From Zopfochytrium polystomum (Eukaryota; Chytridiomycota; Chytridiomycetes; Chytridiales; Chytridiaceae): DNA of 64,000 nucleotides. The stretch spans positions 236,950 through 300,949 of the forward strand of contig JAIVFJ010000064.1 of assembly GCA_025765615.1 (NCBI GenBank). Reading direction: 5' to 3'. The notes under the pieces are model-generated. The model worked only from the letters and a program-made list of their open reading frames with translations. It was not told the DNA's origin and ran no database searches. Shown here one piece after another: positions 11,213-23,367 of the stretch. The translations under genes and the position numbers were made by a program. Each line of letters opens with the position of its first letter. Position 1 is the stretch's first letter.

Positions 11213-12729
11213 ATGCCTCGCGGCACAAAGGCGACCAGCAGCAGCGACGACGATGACACCAACGCCGACACCCACGCTGACACCCTCGCCAGCGACTCAT
11301 CTGATAGTTTGAGCGACGGGGTTGATGAGGCCTTCATCAGGAAACTTGCAAAGAAGTTCTCAAAGAAGAAGCAGAACCTCAAGGAGAAGAAGAAGGTTTG
11401 CAATGCATGTTGAATGGGCTCCACTTACACATGTTGTCACGAATCCTCTGTCAGGCTCCACAAACAGCTTTGCAATTGAAGTCGCGTTCATCAAAGACTG
11501 TCCGAGCAAAGTGGACTGATGAAATGGAGAGTGCTCTCGTCGATGCTGTGCATAGCACTCCTGATCGTGGGACTGACAATAATCTCAAGACGCAGTCGTG
11601 GAACGAGATCTTGAGGAATCTTCAGGCATCAGATCACCCAGATTTAGCAGAGAAGTTTGATGATCCTGCAATCGACTCTGAAGCCCTACGCAATAAGTGG
11701 AATGCAGTAAGATATTTCTCGTGAGGTTGTATCTGACGTCGATTTAACCGTCTGTTCAGCTTGTTGCAGACTATAAGGCCCTAAAACCCTTCCGAGGGTC
11801 AGAAGGTGGAAGCGGCTGGTCTTGGTGTGAGAAAACGCACATGCTGATTCAAAACGACAAAGGGATTTGGGCTGAAGTTATTGAGGTACGCTGGCAGTTT
11901 CTTGTTCCCAGTAATAACTAAATTCACATCTCAAAGAAGAAACTGTTGAAGCCCAAATTCCAGAAACAGGGCTTCCCACATTACGACAAGATTGCAGAAG
12001 TGGTGGATGGTAATAAGGTCTTCACTGTTTTAATCAAGCTAACGAATATTTCTGCCTGAAGGGAAGTACGCAACTGGCAACGCTGCGTTGTCCCTGGTGA
12101 AAGTGGAACAACTATCGAAACAGCAGAGAAACCCTGCATGTGCGCCATCAGAAGCAAAGTCTGTGTCGACGCCCATAACACCACGTCGTTCCTTGGCTGA
12201 CGACTACAGCAACAATCAGCACACACCAATGCCAGTGTCCTCGACGCCGAAGCAGTTGATGCCTTCCACACCGCAGCAACTGTCGTCTTCAAAAAAGAGG
12301 ATTCGTGACGACAGTGATTCAAACTTCAAGGCTCTTTTGGCGGTGATCTCGGATTACACAAACTGCCTGAAAGCAGAAACCACTTCTACAGCGAGTACTC
12401 CCACCGTTGCTGCGTCAAATGACCCAGTTGAGACTGCCTACCGTATTGTTAACGAGGAGGAGTGCGGTAGAGTTGTGCAACTTGCAATGCAGGCGTTTGG
12501 AAAGGACAAAAGCCTTGCCTCTGCGTACATCAAAACGGAGGTGGCAGATAAACGGCGCCGATTGTTGTACAACTATCTTGGCTATGACCGTCATCCGTCT
12601 TTCGAGCAGGAAAATTTCCATCAAGCCGAGCCTGCTTATGAAAACCATTTCTGTGAAGCCGAGCGTGCTTCGGAGGACACTAACACATCACGCCTTGAGG
12701 ATGGTATTCCTCGAAGCGACCAGCTGTGA
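11213..12729 (+). CDS. Myb/SANT-like DNA-binding protein of the Harbinger transposon
   Basis: Five exons (11213-11395, 11455-11706, 11760-11885, 11937-12009, 12062-12729), all with GT-AG introns and compatible phases, give 433 aa. The N-terminus is acidic and Ser-rich, then Lys-rich. A trihelix/Myb-like domain follows, with KWTDEMESALVDAV, a Trp in SWNEIL and LRNKWNALVADYKAL. The C-terminal half has a low-complexity Ser/Thr/Pro linker and a helical end. In known Harbinger systems this partner binds the transposon ends and carries the transposase to the nucleus. That role is inferred from family and location. Confidence 0.85.
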
Positions 12730-12891
12730 CCACTACAATAACCACATATTTATCTTATCATTATTGTTGTTTTTATTTTTTATCCCTTTCCTGCTTTGTA
12801 CATCGTGCGGTACCCTTCAACCTGATGCTTGTTATTATTTTCGCTCACCCCCCTTTCCTGTGTGTCAAACCACTGGGGCAAAAATGCTGTT

Positions 12892-14253
12892 TCACTGTCC
12901 CTGCAATGCTGCTGTAATACAACGTTCATCATGTGGCCCATCCCTTCGAGCGCTGTATGCTTCCCACATCGCTGTCGCAATTTCATCTCGAAGTCTAGCG
13001 CCGTCTACCCTTTCGTTGCCAACCCCATGTCGATCATTCTGAAGGGGTGCTCTGTTGCCAGCATCCTCCATGGCAGGAGTGCGTGCAAGAACCTCATGAA
13101 ACATATTCATGAAAAGTGTGTCCTCTTCAGTGTTGACTCTTTGGCTGTTGCGCATCCAGATGAAGTTATGCAAAGCCGCAAGTGCTCGAAAAAGAGGAAC
13201 GGTTGTTGACTCAAAGTCAAATCCTCTGGGAGACAGCAATATAGGAAATCGACCCTTGAATATTCCAAGGATTTTTTCGACGACATTGCGAATCTGCGCG
13301 TGCCGAAGATTGTACAGCTCTTCCTTGTTCTCTGGTCTTATAAACGTTAGATAAGACTGTATACATGGTATTAATTGATATCACCCAACATACCTACAAC
13401 CAGCCCTCCCCCATTCTTTCAGATGGTAACGAACCTTCCGGAATGGAACAAGGCAATACGGGCGGAGAGGAAATCCAGCGTCTGCTAGGTAGAACTTTCC
13501 CTGGATTGTCGGAAGATCCCCCAACTCTAAGGCTGCTGCAAAGACGCGGCTATCAGCCGCACTGCCCTCCCAGCCAGGGTATATCATCTGAAACATAGTA
13601 TTGTCCAATGTGCTTGACACAAGAACGTTTGTTGACAGTTGGCCTTTTCGGTTGCGGAATGGTCCTTGGTTCACAATGGGTACATGAACTGGAAAGTGTG
13701 ATCCGTCTATAGCGCCGATGCAGTTTTCGAAGAACGGAAAGAATCGTGGGTTTTTGCGGAGACGATCGGGAAAACAGGTCCTGACAGAGGGAGGAGTAAT
13801 CACACCTTCATCCATTGAAAACAGGACCAGGGCATCCAACACCTCATGAAACACATGCGAGATCGTATCTCCTGAATGCTGGAATCGGTCCTCTGTCATG
13901 CGGTAAGACCTTCCTGCTGAAAGTGCAAGAAATATAAAGAGCTTCTCCTCAGAAGAGATCCTCGTAGATCGCAGCCCCTTCGCCGAAAGCAGCCCCACAA
14001 GCTCGATGAAGTGTGCTTTTTGCATCCTGAAAAGCTGCAGATGCAACCGAGGGTTTACACTTGAAAGAACTTCAGCTGTGTAGACTTGTCCAGGTAGTAA
14101 AGAGGATCGCATAGGAAGCGGGGATCGAGCTGGTGTCCATACATGCCGTTGGTGGACGTACACTGCAGCGCAAGCCAGCAATAGGATGCCACCACAGAGC
14201 AACGCGCAACGACGTCTGGTTGCCGACCGATCTGGCGCGTTGTCAGAGTCCAT
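12892..14253 (-). CDS. Harbinger transposase (DDE_Tnp_4 type)
   Basis: Exons 14253-13394 and 13336-12892, separated by a 57-nt phase-2 intron (GTATGT...AAG), give 434 aa. Catalytic motifs appear in order: GAIDGSHFPV (Asp 1), GSAADSRVF, YLADAGFPL (Asp 2), then ENKEELYNLRH and RNVVEKILGIFKGRFPIL (Glu), all typical of the family. An N-terminal hydrophobic stretch, CALLCGGILLLACAAVYV (~16-33), looks like a membrane helix, which is unexpected in a transposase; a downstream start could remove it. The gene converges on the Myb-like gene, with 162 bp between the stops. Confidence 0.9.
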
Positions 14254-14528
14254 TCAATTTTTTGTTGTCTTTTTCGTTGCTTGTTGAAGAACAACAGTCG
14301 TTTCTTTCCTGCAATAACAACGCTCCAACCAATCAAACGTTTCTTCCAAAAAAAAAACAGCCTCCCGAACGACCCCCTATGCTTAATTTTTGCACGCGAC
14401 GTTTCTTTTGGATTTTCGGGCTGGCAAAACCAGAGTAGAGGATAACTCTCGGCACACTTGCGATTCCCATGGAGCGAGGGCAAGCGGCTATTCTCCAAAT
14501 CGTCTTTATTTGTCGCAGCTAATGGCTT

Positions 14529-16295
14529 TCACAATTTGGCCGCAGCGGCCGTCCAGACGCTAACCGGATCCGTCCCGTCCACTTCCACCAAATGCGCCTC
14601 CGCCAACTCGGGCTCGAAATCCAGCGGCAGTCCCGTCGTCTCGAACCGCGAGTACGCCTCCCAATGCGCGATCCCCAGCACCGACGGCAGCACAAACGCG
14701 GACGGGAACGCGTCCCGCGGCAGTGGGCTCGTGTAGTTGGTCGCCGCGAAGCCGTTCTCCACATCCGTCAGCACGCTCGCCGCCGACGTGCTCTGTCCGC
14801 CCTCCACCGTCGACGGCGCAAACACTTGGCCCGTGTGCCCGCCGTACGTGAACGCCTTGACGCTGTACTGAGAGTGCAGCATCCTTTGAGTGAAGCGTGG
14901 TTTGTTGTGGTTCGAAGCAGAGAGACGAGAAGCGTGTTACGACAAATGGCCCAGCGGCACTCAAGATCGGGCAGAACCGCTTACCTCTTGAAGATCGCAC
15001 ACGACGACAGGCAGAGCCCGTTGCTCACGATCACAAGATTGCTGGCGTCCCACCCCTTCTGCAGCTGCGGAAACAGCGTCGCGTTCAGCACGTAGGGCGC
15101 CAACACACCACTGCAATCGAGCAAAAACTTGTTGCTGTACTTGCCGCGCACGCCGCCGCGCACCGCGTCCACCCCGGGCACGTAAATGTCGTCAAACGAC
15201 TGCGACTGCGTCCCGTTCAGCGTCAACATGCCGCCCAGCGAAAACAAGCTGTTGCTGTAGTTCGACGCGATCGTCACCCGGTAGAGCTCCTGCAGAACCG
15301 TGGTCGCCCGCACGTCGTACTCTACTGGCCGGAGCGGTGTCGCGGGGAACAGGTACTGCGCGAGAGCCTGGCTGTAGCAGATGGAGCCGCCTCCATTCCA
15401 CGACACGTCGATCAGCAGCTTCTTGGCGCCTGCGCGCTCGAGCGCTGTGAGTCCCGCAGTGATAGTGCCGATGTAGTCGTCGTCGCTGGTGCTGGGGGAG
15501 AAGGTCGACATGACCTGGTTTGGGCGTGGATAGGGACGGGGGTGGATGAGAAGGTCGTGTGTTGAGGTGGATGAATGGAAGGTGCAAGAGGCATGGTTGG
15601 CAACAAAAAAAAAAGCAGCAAGTCTCCACACAGCGTCAAGAGCCATACCCAAACTCCAACCGATCCGTTCATCATGTAGAACGCAGTGTCGTTGCTGCTC
15701 ACGAGCGGATTGTTCAAATCGATCCCATCATTCGTCCTCGTCGCTTCCGCCGATGCGAGCGCCGCCGTCCTCAACCCAACACCGTCTCCCGCTCCTTTCT
15801 TCAGCCGCTCGACTCCAACCGTCTGCTTCACCACCTTCCGCTGCACCAGCTCCTTCGGCAGCACCGCCGTCACCTCGGTCACACCCTCCAGCGGGGTCGC
15901 CGGCGGCACTTCGTCCCTCCGCGACACGGCCGTCGAAGCCGCCGCCGTGCAGTACTTCGCGTAGTACGTCCCGGCGCTCGCCAGCGCCGCCGCGTCGAGC
16001 GCCACCACCGCCCACGGCGCGTCGACTTGCACCGCCCGCCCCGTCGCCGGGTCCGTCAGCGTCAACCGCAACACGTCCGGCATCCCCGCAGTCAGCAGCG
16101 TCCGGAAGTACAGCCACCCGTCCACTGGCAGGAGCCCTTGGTACCACGAGTAGCTGGCCAGAGCGTAGTTGAACCGCGTCTCTGCAGCACGCGAGATGCT
16201 CATTGCCTTGGTTTGCTTGAGGATGTAGTCCTGTGTTTTGTGACGTTAGGGGTTTTCCGGGTCAAGTGCTGCTGGGTGACAACACAACGCACACA

Positions 16296-16349
<54 letters not shown>

Positions 16350-17285
16350 AACACATACACACCATTTGCACGCCCGCAGGGATGCACAACCGAAAAAAAA
16401 AAAAAAAAAAACAACAAAAGATAGAGACAGCGAGAGCACGCACCACAGGGTCCAATCCGTCAATCTTTGTCACCACAAACCCGGTAAAGTTGGCCGCCCT
16501 CGCACCCCTCAGTCCATGCACCCAAAACCGATCGAGCGCCTCGGCCAAGTCCGCCGCGGGCACACCTCCGGCCGTAAACAAGTAGCTGCCGCGCGTGAAG
16601 GCGTCCTTGACCACGATGCGCGGCGGCGCTCCCGCCGCCACGGGCTGCGACGCAAAAAACAAACGGCAGCATCGCCCAAAACTGCCGGAAGCACTTGCCC
16701 TCGTAGTACGTGTGGCCGTCGTCGAGCGCCTCGAGCGCGTCGTGGACCGCCGACTGGAAGGCGAACTCGGTCGTCAGCTGGTCGTTGTGCGCGATGGCGT
16801 CCAGGGTCGGGAGAAGGTCGACGTGGGAGGGCCAAAGGGGGGCTGTGGTGTTTTTCGCCATGTCTAGGAAGGGGTAGCTGGTGAAGGGAGGGGATGAGCG
16901 TTTTCCAGCTTTGACGCCCGGTCATACCTAACGTGCACTTCTCCTCATCACACTCTTAAACAAAAAAAGGAAGCAAAAACAGAAACAAATAAAATATAAT
17001 TCCAACTCACAGCTCCAAGTACGACTTTACGATGTCGACCTGCCGCTTGCGGGTCTCGGCGGACACGTTGAACGAGCCGACGCACGCAATGGCGGTCTTT
17101 GGCGTGAACACGAGGTAGCTGGTGTTGCCGACGGGCACGGAGTGCGAGAGGATGCGCGCACACGGGTCCGCGGTCGAATTGGTGGTGCCGGTGGCTCCAC
17201 CGATTTCGGCAACGAAGCAAAGTAAAAGTACGGTGGCGGCCGTGGCGGCGACGAGACCGCGCGTGCGGCGGTGAAAGTTGGGCAT
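14529..17285 (-). CDS. S41-like secreted peptidase paralog 1, with one frame break
   Basis: Five exons (17285-17011, 16877-16444, 16230-15649, 15514-14985, 14883-14529) mirror the plus-strand paralog at 19364. Start: the ATG at 17285, which gives a signal peptide; an in-frame ATG lies 21 codons upstream. Family signs are PVGNTSYLVFTP, LLIDVSWNGGG (the S41 core strand and GG loop) and SNGLCLSSCAI, which holds the probable catalytic Ser. In exon 2 a run of six T (coding sense, ~16656-16661) puts MLPFVF out of frame with the following ASQP. The paralog has the same residues in frame, so one extra T accounts for it. It is either a fresh pseudogene or a homopolymer error. Without the break the protein is ~724 aa. 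Intron 2 contains a TG microsatellite. Confidence 0.8.
16231..16443 (-). repeat. Intron 2 of S41 paralog 1, carrying a (CA)n/(TG)n microsatellite
   Basis: The intron runs from the donor GTGCGT to CACAG and holds a dinucleotide array (16291-16346) and an A-run (16393-16411), plus-strand sense. Confidence 0.8.
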
Positions 17286-18249
17286 GAGTGTGTGTGCTTC
17301 CGGAGACCAAGCGAGTTGGGGTTGAGGGGTTGCGGGTTCACTCGGCACAGGGATCGGTGGTTTGGCTGTTTCTAGTAAGGCCGACTGCTCTATTCGTTTG
17401 GAAGCGTGGGGGGAAGCGAGATTGTTTGATTTAAATATCTGAAAAAATCAATCGATCAATCAATGCTGTTGCTGTCGCTTTAGCCACGACGGGAGCGAAA
17501 CGGAGGCGGGGCGGGTGGGCGGGCTGTTTGGCGGTGCGCGCAAGTGAGACGACTCGGATGCTTGCGAACCGCCACGCGGAGTTTTGCTGTGTTGCGTGGG
17601 CGTGCGTTTCCGATCCCTTGTTGTGTGTATTTATTTAAGGACGGAAAAGGAAGCCGAGGGGGGCCGGAAAACCAAGAAAGGAGAACAAAAAAGGAAGACA
17701 AAGAGCCAAATACGGAAGGAAGAAACACAAACAAGTAAGATTTTCATCGAAAAAATGAGAAACGCAATAAACGGAGAAGCGAAGCAAGCCGCAAAACACG
17801 CGCACACGCGCTTGTGTGTGTCGTTCTTGTTGTTGTTTGATGATTGTTGAATGCGTCGTCGTCGTCGTCGTCGTCGTTGCTGGTGGGGGGTTGTTTTTGT
17901 TTTGTCTCTACTCCGTTTCGGAAACCCCTGCGGAAGGTTGTGGAATTTGTATCGTGCGTTTCACGGAAAATTGAAGGGACATTCTCTCCACGGCATTTTT
18001 TCAGCGAAAGGATGATTCTTTTGGTAAACAGGCTTGTCTGTGGCGCCACTACGTGGGAAACGGTGCAATGTTAATGTTGGGAGAACTGGTCGAGTGAGTG
18101 GCGTTGGAAGGGCTGCAGGGAACTGGTGCAAAGTGCCTGTCTCTTGCCCATCACTCTTTCGCTGTGCTGTTGGCCCCTTGAAGGTGATACTCTGTGGGTG
18201 ACTGAGCAAGTTTGTGAGTGTCTGCACCTCCCTCCCATATAGGAATCAG

Positions 18250-18350
18250 AACAGTCTAACGATAACTGACAGTCACAATAAGTTCAGGTCCATCTTGTGC
18301 CTCTGGGTTACCCTGCTGCTAACCAGCCAGTTCTGCCTAACAACCACTGC
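18250..18350 (+). repeat. Dispersed repeat family B, uninterrupted copy
   Basis: ACAGTCACAATAAGTTCAGG and the following CCATCTTGTGCCTCT recur at 30786-30823. Here CTGCTGCTAACCAGCCAGTTC is uninterrupted, while at 30.8 kb the equivalent point holds the solo LTR. This copy therefore shows the empty site. Confidence 0.65.
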
Positions 18351-18570
18351 TGCTCAAACTGGGAGCGGCAGAAAGTCTTCTCGTTCTGGAAATAATCCAG
18401 AGACGAATTAGGGGAAGTGTCGCAAACTGGCAGTGACAGAACTCTCTAATGGAGGCCCTACCCTTCGCTCTGTGACAGGTCGTGCAAAACACCGACAATT
18501 CCAGCTGAAATAATAATTTTTTCGACTTGAAACACTCGTGAAAGAAATCTTTGGATAAAATTTTGATCAT

Positions 18571-18653
18571 TGAATACTAGCAGAGTAGTGGGGTGACTGA
18601 CTGCTGGGAAACGATAGGACATGATTTGGGTAGAGGGGTATTTATTCAATGAG
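18571..18653 (-). repeat. Dispersed repeat family A, copy 2 (inverted)
   Basis: Reverse complement of 3957-4045 with conserved blocks at both ends. Element type unknown. Confidence 0.6.
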
Positions 18654-19363
18654 TTCCCATATGCTATTCCCTCTCATACCCTGCTTTTTTAAAAACTGCC
18701 CAGGAGGAAAGACACTGCCCAAATTTGGGGATGCTTGGGCCTACCCAAGCACCTGTGCCGCACGGCCCAATTCTGTCTGCCCAAATTCCAACATTGAGCC
18801 GCCTTTGAGATCTTGCAGCGTTCTTGTGACACCATGAAGAGACAGCTAGAGTGCACTTGTGCTTTCACTTCAGTAGTGCACTTCACTTAGATTTTGCCCG
18901 GAGTGTGGGGACTTTTTCCTTCAAAGGGGCACCGGCATTCAATAAACCAACAACAATTTACAACCACAGAACTCCAACGGTCTGGCGGAAGAATGGCGCA
19001 AATCGCACTGTTGTCTTCATTTGCAGTGTCTGTCTGTGGGTCTGTCGGATTGTCTGTCCTTCTGTCTGTCTATGTGCCTGTTTGTCTGACCACTCTGTCT
19101 GTCGGTCTGTCGGTCTGATTTGCTATTATTCTGTCAGTCTCACTGTCTTTCTGTCTCCTCCTCGATCCCGATCCCGCCTTTTTCGATGGAGCGATCGGCA
19201 GCCTTTTTTGGTCGAATTTGCCTCATTTGGTGAGCGCAAGCGCGTGTGGTCGGTCTGCTTCCGGTTCTCAAAAGCAATAAATATTTGTACAAAAAAGCAA
19301 GACAGTAAAAAAAAAAAAAAAAATTAAATTTCGCCCTAGCCAGAAAGAGAGAGTCCTTCAGAT

Positions 19364-22061
19364 ATGCGCGGCACACCCTTCCTCACGGCCGCCGCGGTGG
19401 CGCTCTCCCTCTCGGGCACCGCGGTCGCCCTCCCCGCCCCGACGACGGACACCTCTGGCACCGTCGTGACCGATGCGTGCGCCAACATCCTCAAGCACTC
19501 GGTGCCCGTCGGCAACACAAGCTACCTCGTTTTCACCCCGGAGGTTGCCATCGCCTGCCTCAACTCGTTCAACATCACTGCCGAGACCCGGCAGAAGCAG
19601 GTCAAGAATCTCAAGTCCTACTACGAGCTGTGAGTTCGTCGTCCGTCCGTCCCCTGGGCTCGTCTCTGGCGAAGTTGCAAATGCGCGCTGACCCTCGTCT
19701 CCACCCTTACATCCTCGCCCCTCACGCAGCTACCCCTTCCTTGACCTAGCCAAGGACTCGAAGGCGCCGCTGTTTCCGCTCAAGGTCGACATCGACGCCC
19801 TTCTCGACTCCATCGCCGCGGACAACACCCTCACGACCGAGTTTGCTTTCCAGACGGCCATGTACAAGGCGGTCAACTCGCTCAACGATGCGCACATGTC
19901 GTACGTGGGCACGTGCTTCACAAAGTTCACGGCCATGCTGCCCTTCGTCTTTGCGTCGCAGCACGACCCCACCCCTGGCAAGCCGCCCAAGATCATTGTC
20001 AAGGACACGTTCACCAGCGGCAGCGCGCTGTTCAAGACGGCAGGCTTCCCGGCGGCCAACCTCGCCAAGGCCTTGGACAAGTTCTGGATTCACGGCCTGA
20101 GGGGCTCGAGCGCCGCAAACTTCACGGGCTTCGTGGTCCAAGAGATCAACGGTTTGGACCCAGTGGTTCGTATGTTTTTGTGTTTTGTTGTTGTTTTTGT
20201 TGTTGCTTTTTTGTTTTGTTTTTCCCCCCCACGATCAATTTTCTGCATCGTCTGTCTTCCGCTTGTCTCCTGTCTCCTCCACTCTCCTCTCCCTGTCTTG
20301 CTTTGATTATTCTCTTCATGTCCGCCGGGGCTAACCCCAAAGCGAACGCACGACACTCGCCCACCCACCATCCCTCCCCTTTGCGCAACCTCAGGACTTT
20401 ATTGTCAAGAACACTCTTAAAGATTCCATCTCCAAGTCTCCTGAGACCCGCTTCAACAATGCCCTCCGTAGCTACCGCTGGACTGCCGGCAACCCCGCCG
20501 GACGCGATGGCTCCCTGTACTACAAGACGGTCCTGACCTCGGACATGCCGAACGTGCTCCGCATGACGCTCCTGAACCCGGCCACCGGCAACACGTCGCA
20601 GATCCACGCGCCGTGGGCCGTCATCACCACCAGCGCCTCGTCGCTCGTCAGCGCCGACACGTACTACGCCAAGTACTGCGCGCCGCCCAAGACCGCGTCC
20701 CTCGTGGCGCGGGATGACGCACCGGTGCCGGGCATTTCGGACCCTGAGCTGCCAGAGGCGCTGCTGCTTCCCGACGAAGTCACGATCACGGGTGGAGTCC
20801 GTCGCTTCAAGAGGACCGGCGACGGGAAGGTCGAGAGCGAGCCCGTGGACACCGACGCGCTGGCGCTGCAGGCGCCGCTGGCGGACCGCGAGCGCGCGAC
20901 GACTGCGGTCGACTTGGACAAGCCGGTGGTCGCGGACGCGAACGGCGCGTTCTACCTCGTGGACGGAACCACCGGCGTCTGGGTGAGGATTGGCCCGTTC
21001 TTCTTTGCCTCGTAATCGGTTCCTTTTTCTTTTTCTTTCTTCCTGACGTTCCCGTTTTCTCGCCAAATCCTTCAGGTTCTCTCGACCTTCTCCCCCGCCG
21101 ACACCAGCGACGCCGGTATCGACAAATGGATCGGCACGATCACCACCGGTCTCTCAACGCTCGAGAAGGCGGGCGCGACCAAGCTGATCATCGACGTCAC
21201 TGGCAACGGGGGCGGCTACATTTGCCTTGGGCTCGCGATCGCGCAGTACCTGTTCCCAAACACGACCATCACGCCGGTGCTGTACGACGTGCGCCGTACG
21301 ACTGTCCTCGAGGAGCTCTTTAAAATCACCTACAACTCAGACTTCCACGACAGCTACTTTGCTCTGGACGGCATGCTGACCGCGAACGGCACGCAGATGA
21401 AGACCGTCGAGGACTTGTTCGAGCCCGGACTGTCGACCGTGCGCGGCGGCGTCGCCGGCAAGTACAGCAACAGGATCTCGCTGGACTGCAGCAGCAACAT
21501 CAAGCCGTACATCCTGAACGCCACGCTCTTCAACCAGCTCTCCAAGGGATGGGACAACAACCACCTCGCGATTGTCAGCAACGGCCGCTGCGGATCCACC
21601 TGTGCCATCTACACTCGGTAAATCGGCGCTCCTGCATTATCTCGTATTTGCCTGTTCAAAGAACATTGCTCATCGCTCGCCTCCCCTACCTTTTACCATT
21701 TCCCAGCACGCTCCGAGCCAACTACGGCGTCAAGACGTTCACGTACGGCGGCAACACCGGCAAGGCGTTCCAGCCGACGTCGTTCGAGGGCGGGCAAAGC
21801 GCCAACGCGCTGGACGTCCTGGACAGCGTGGAGGGCGGATTCGCGGCGACGCGGTACAACACTTCGCTGCCGCGCGACGCGTTCCCGCAGGCCTTCACGC
21901 TGCCGTCGACGGTGGGCATCGCGTTCTGGGAGGCGTACTCGCAGTTTGAAAAGACCAACTTGCCGCTCGAGTTTGAGCCGCAGCCCGCCGAGGGCCACTT
22001 GAGCGACGCCGACGCCACCGACCCCGTCAGCGTCTGGAGGGCGGGTGCCGCCAAACTGTGA
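19364..22061 (+). CDS. S41-like secreted peptidase paralog 2 (intact)
   Basis: Five exons (19364-19629, 19730-20165, 20395-20982, 21076-21617, 21707-22061) join in frame to 728 aa. An N-terminal signal peptide (MRGTPFLTAAAVALSLSG) is followed by PVGNTSYLVFTP and LPFVFASQ. KLIIDVTGNGGG (~466-477) matches the S41/tail-specific protease core, and SNGRCGSTCAI (~598-608) holds the likely nucleophile Ser604. Several Cys and N-glycosylation sequons suit a secreted enzyme. The intron positions equal those of the minus-strand paralog, so the pair arose by gene duplication. One donor, GTTCGT at 20166, is unusual. Proteolytic function is inferred from motifs; the S41 assignment is moderately sure. Confidence 0.85.
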
Positions 22062-22361
22062 ACGAGGTGGTTAGGCTGTGGTAGTGTTTCGATTTCTGGC
22101 CAATTTTTTTTCTTCTTTCCGTTTTTCTCTTTTCCTTCCAACCTGAGGAGTTGGGGTGATCTTAGCACTCCCTCTTCGATGACAGGGCCGCGATTTCTTT
22201 TCCTTTTTCGCTTCTCCTTGGCCCAATGTGTATTCGGTGGACACGTTTTCCGAAGCCAACCTGCTCGGCGTCTTTGGGCAATAGATGGCGTAATGGAGAT
22301 CTGCAGACCCGCCCCGCTTTGTGCAAACGAACCCCGTAAGAACTGTTTTTCAAGGGGGCGG
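22062..22361. other. 3' flank of S41 paralog 2
   Basis: T-rich sequence with no clear motif. Confidence 0.4.
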
Positions 22362-22808
22362 GGGGTCATTCCGGTGGACGGGTGGCTGTACTACCGAACG
22401 CTGCTGACGGCGGGGATGCCGGACGTTCTGCGGATGACGGGAGACGGGGCGGGCAGTGCAGGTCCACGCGCCGTGAGCGGTGATGGCGCTTAATGCGGAG
22501 GCGCTGGCGAGCGAGCGCCGGGACGTACTATGCGCGTTACTCCACGTCCTCGAATTCGACGGCCGGCGTGTCGCGGTGGGACGAAGGGCTGCCGCCGCAG
22601 ACGCTGCTGGAGGGCGTCACCGAGGTGACGGCGGAGAGCGTGCTGAAGTACGTGGAGTTCTGCTTCGCGGCGACCAACTACACGAGCCCGCTGCCACGGG
22701 AAGCGTTCCCGTCGGCGTTTGTGCTGCCGGTGGAGCTGGGGATCGCGCACTGGGAGGCGTACTAGCGGCTGCAGAGGGCGGGGCCGCCGCTGGATTTTGA
22801 GCGCTGGG
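22362..22808 (+). pseudogene. S41-like peptidase fragment with internal deletion
   Basis: PVDGWLYYRTLLTAGMPDVL (exon 3 region) is followed out of frame by LLEGVTEVTA, then directly by AATNYTSPLPREAFPSAFVL (exon 5 region) and GIAHWEAY. The whole of exon 4, including both catalytic motifs, is missing, and a TAG interrupts the end. The sequence is closer to paralog 1 (minus strand) than to its neighbour. Confidence 0.8.
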
Positions 22809-23367
22809 GGGCTGCAGGGTGCTGTAGTCTGTGGCGCAAAAGGAAGCGCCAGCGGCAGAGGGGTGTTCTTTGTTTCACGTTTGAATAGCTGCCCCTCTGG
22901 TGGTGCCTGGGCAAGACGGCGAGTGACTACTGCGCGCCATCGCCGCCGCAAACACTTGGAATGTCTGAGCACAATAAAATCGATTGCGAGGCAGGTACGG
23001 CGCTTGCCTTGCTCATGGAAAAATTCGTGATAGACGAAGCGGCCGCCGCCCCAACTTCACTAGTCCAGCTGGAAAAAAGAGACCTTTCTCTCTCTCACTA
23101 GCTGGCAGGGGGGGGAGCGGCACTGTCCACCTTGTGGGGCGCCCCGCTCACCGTCATCGTCTTCAAAGCGTCTGTCCGGCTTTGACGCTAACTTGTCCTG
23201 TCCGACTTGACAGACTTGCCTGCGGACACCCCCGTCGTGCTGGGCCTGTCGCCCTTGGAAGAGCCACTTTTACAGTTAAGTGAGATCAGATGATGTCATG
23301 TGTCCGTTGTGCGGCGGTAACCCTCCCTTTGGGGCGCAGTGCACCTTCGCCCACAATCAATCAATTC
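22809..23367. other. Intergenic, nothing recognised
   Basis: A possible AATAAA polyadenylation signal lies near 22973. The 5' part of the next open frame (23290-23367) precedes the start chosen for the repeat protein. Confidence 0.4.

Larger units (their letters stand above)
11003..14376. mobile_element. Harbinger/PIF DNA transposon, apparently complete
   Basis: The terminal inverted repeats begin GGGGTCGTTCGGGAGGC (11003-11019) and end with the reverse complement (14360-14376), and the similarity continues imperfectly for several more bases. The flanking 3-bp duplication CTA (11000-11002 and 14377-14379) fits this superfamily. The element carries two convergent genes, a Myb/SANT-like protein (+) and a DDE transposase (-), the classical two-gene layout. 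It lies just upstream of the P450 relic. Both genes splice into uninterrupted frames, so it may be autonomous. Confidence 0.93.
17286..19363. other. Intergenic region between the head-to-head S41 genes
   Basis: It should hold both promoters, though I see no sharp element. It contains a (GTC)n run at 17849-17877 and two dispersed repeats: 18250-18350, shared with 30770-30836 and 35090-35110, and 18571-18653, shared with 3957-4045. A (T/C)GTCTGT-rich stretch lies at 19030-19160. No supported gene. Confidence 0.6.
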
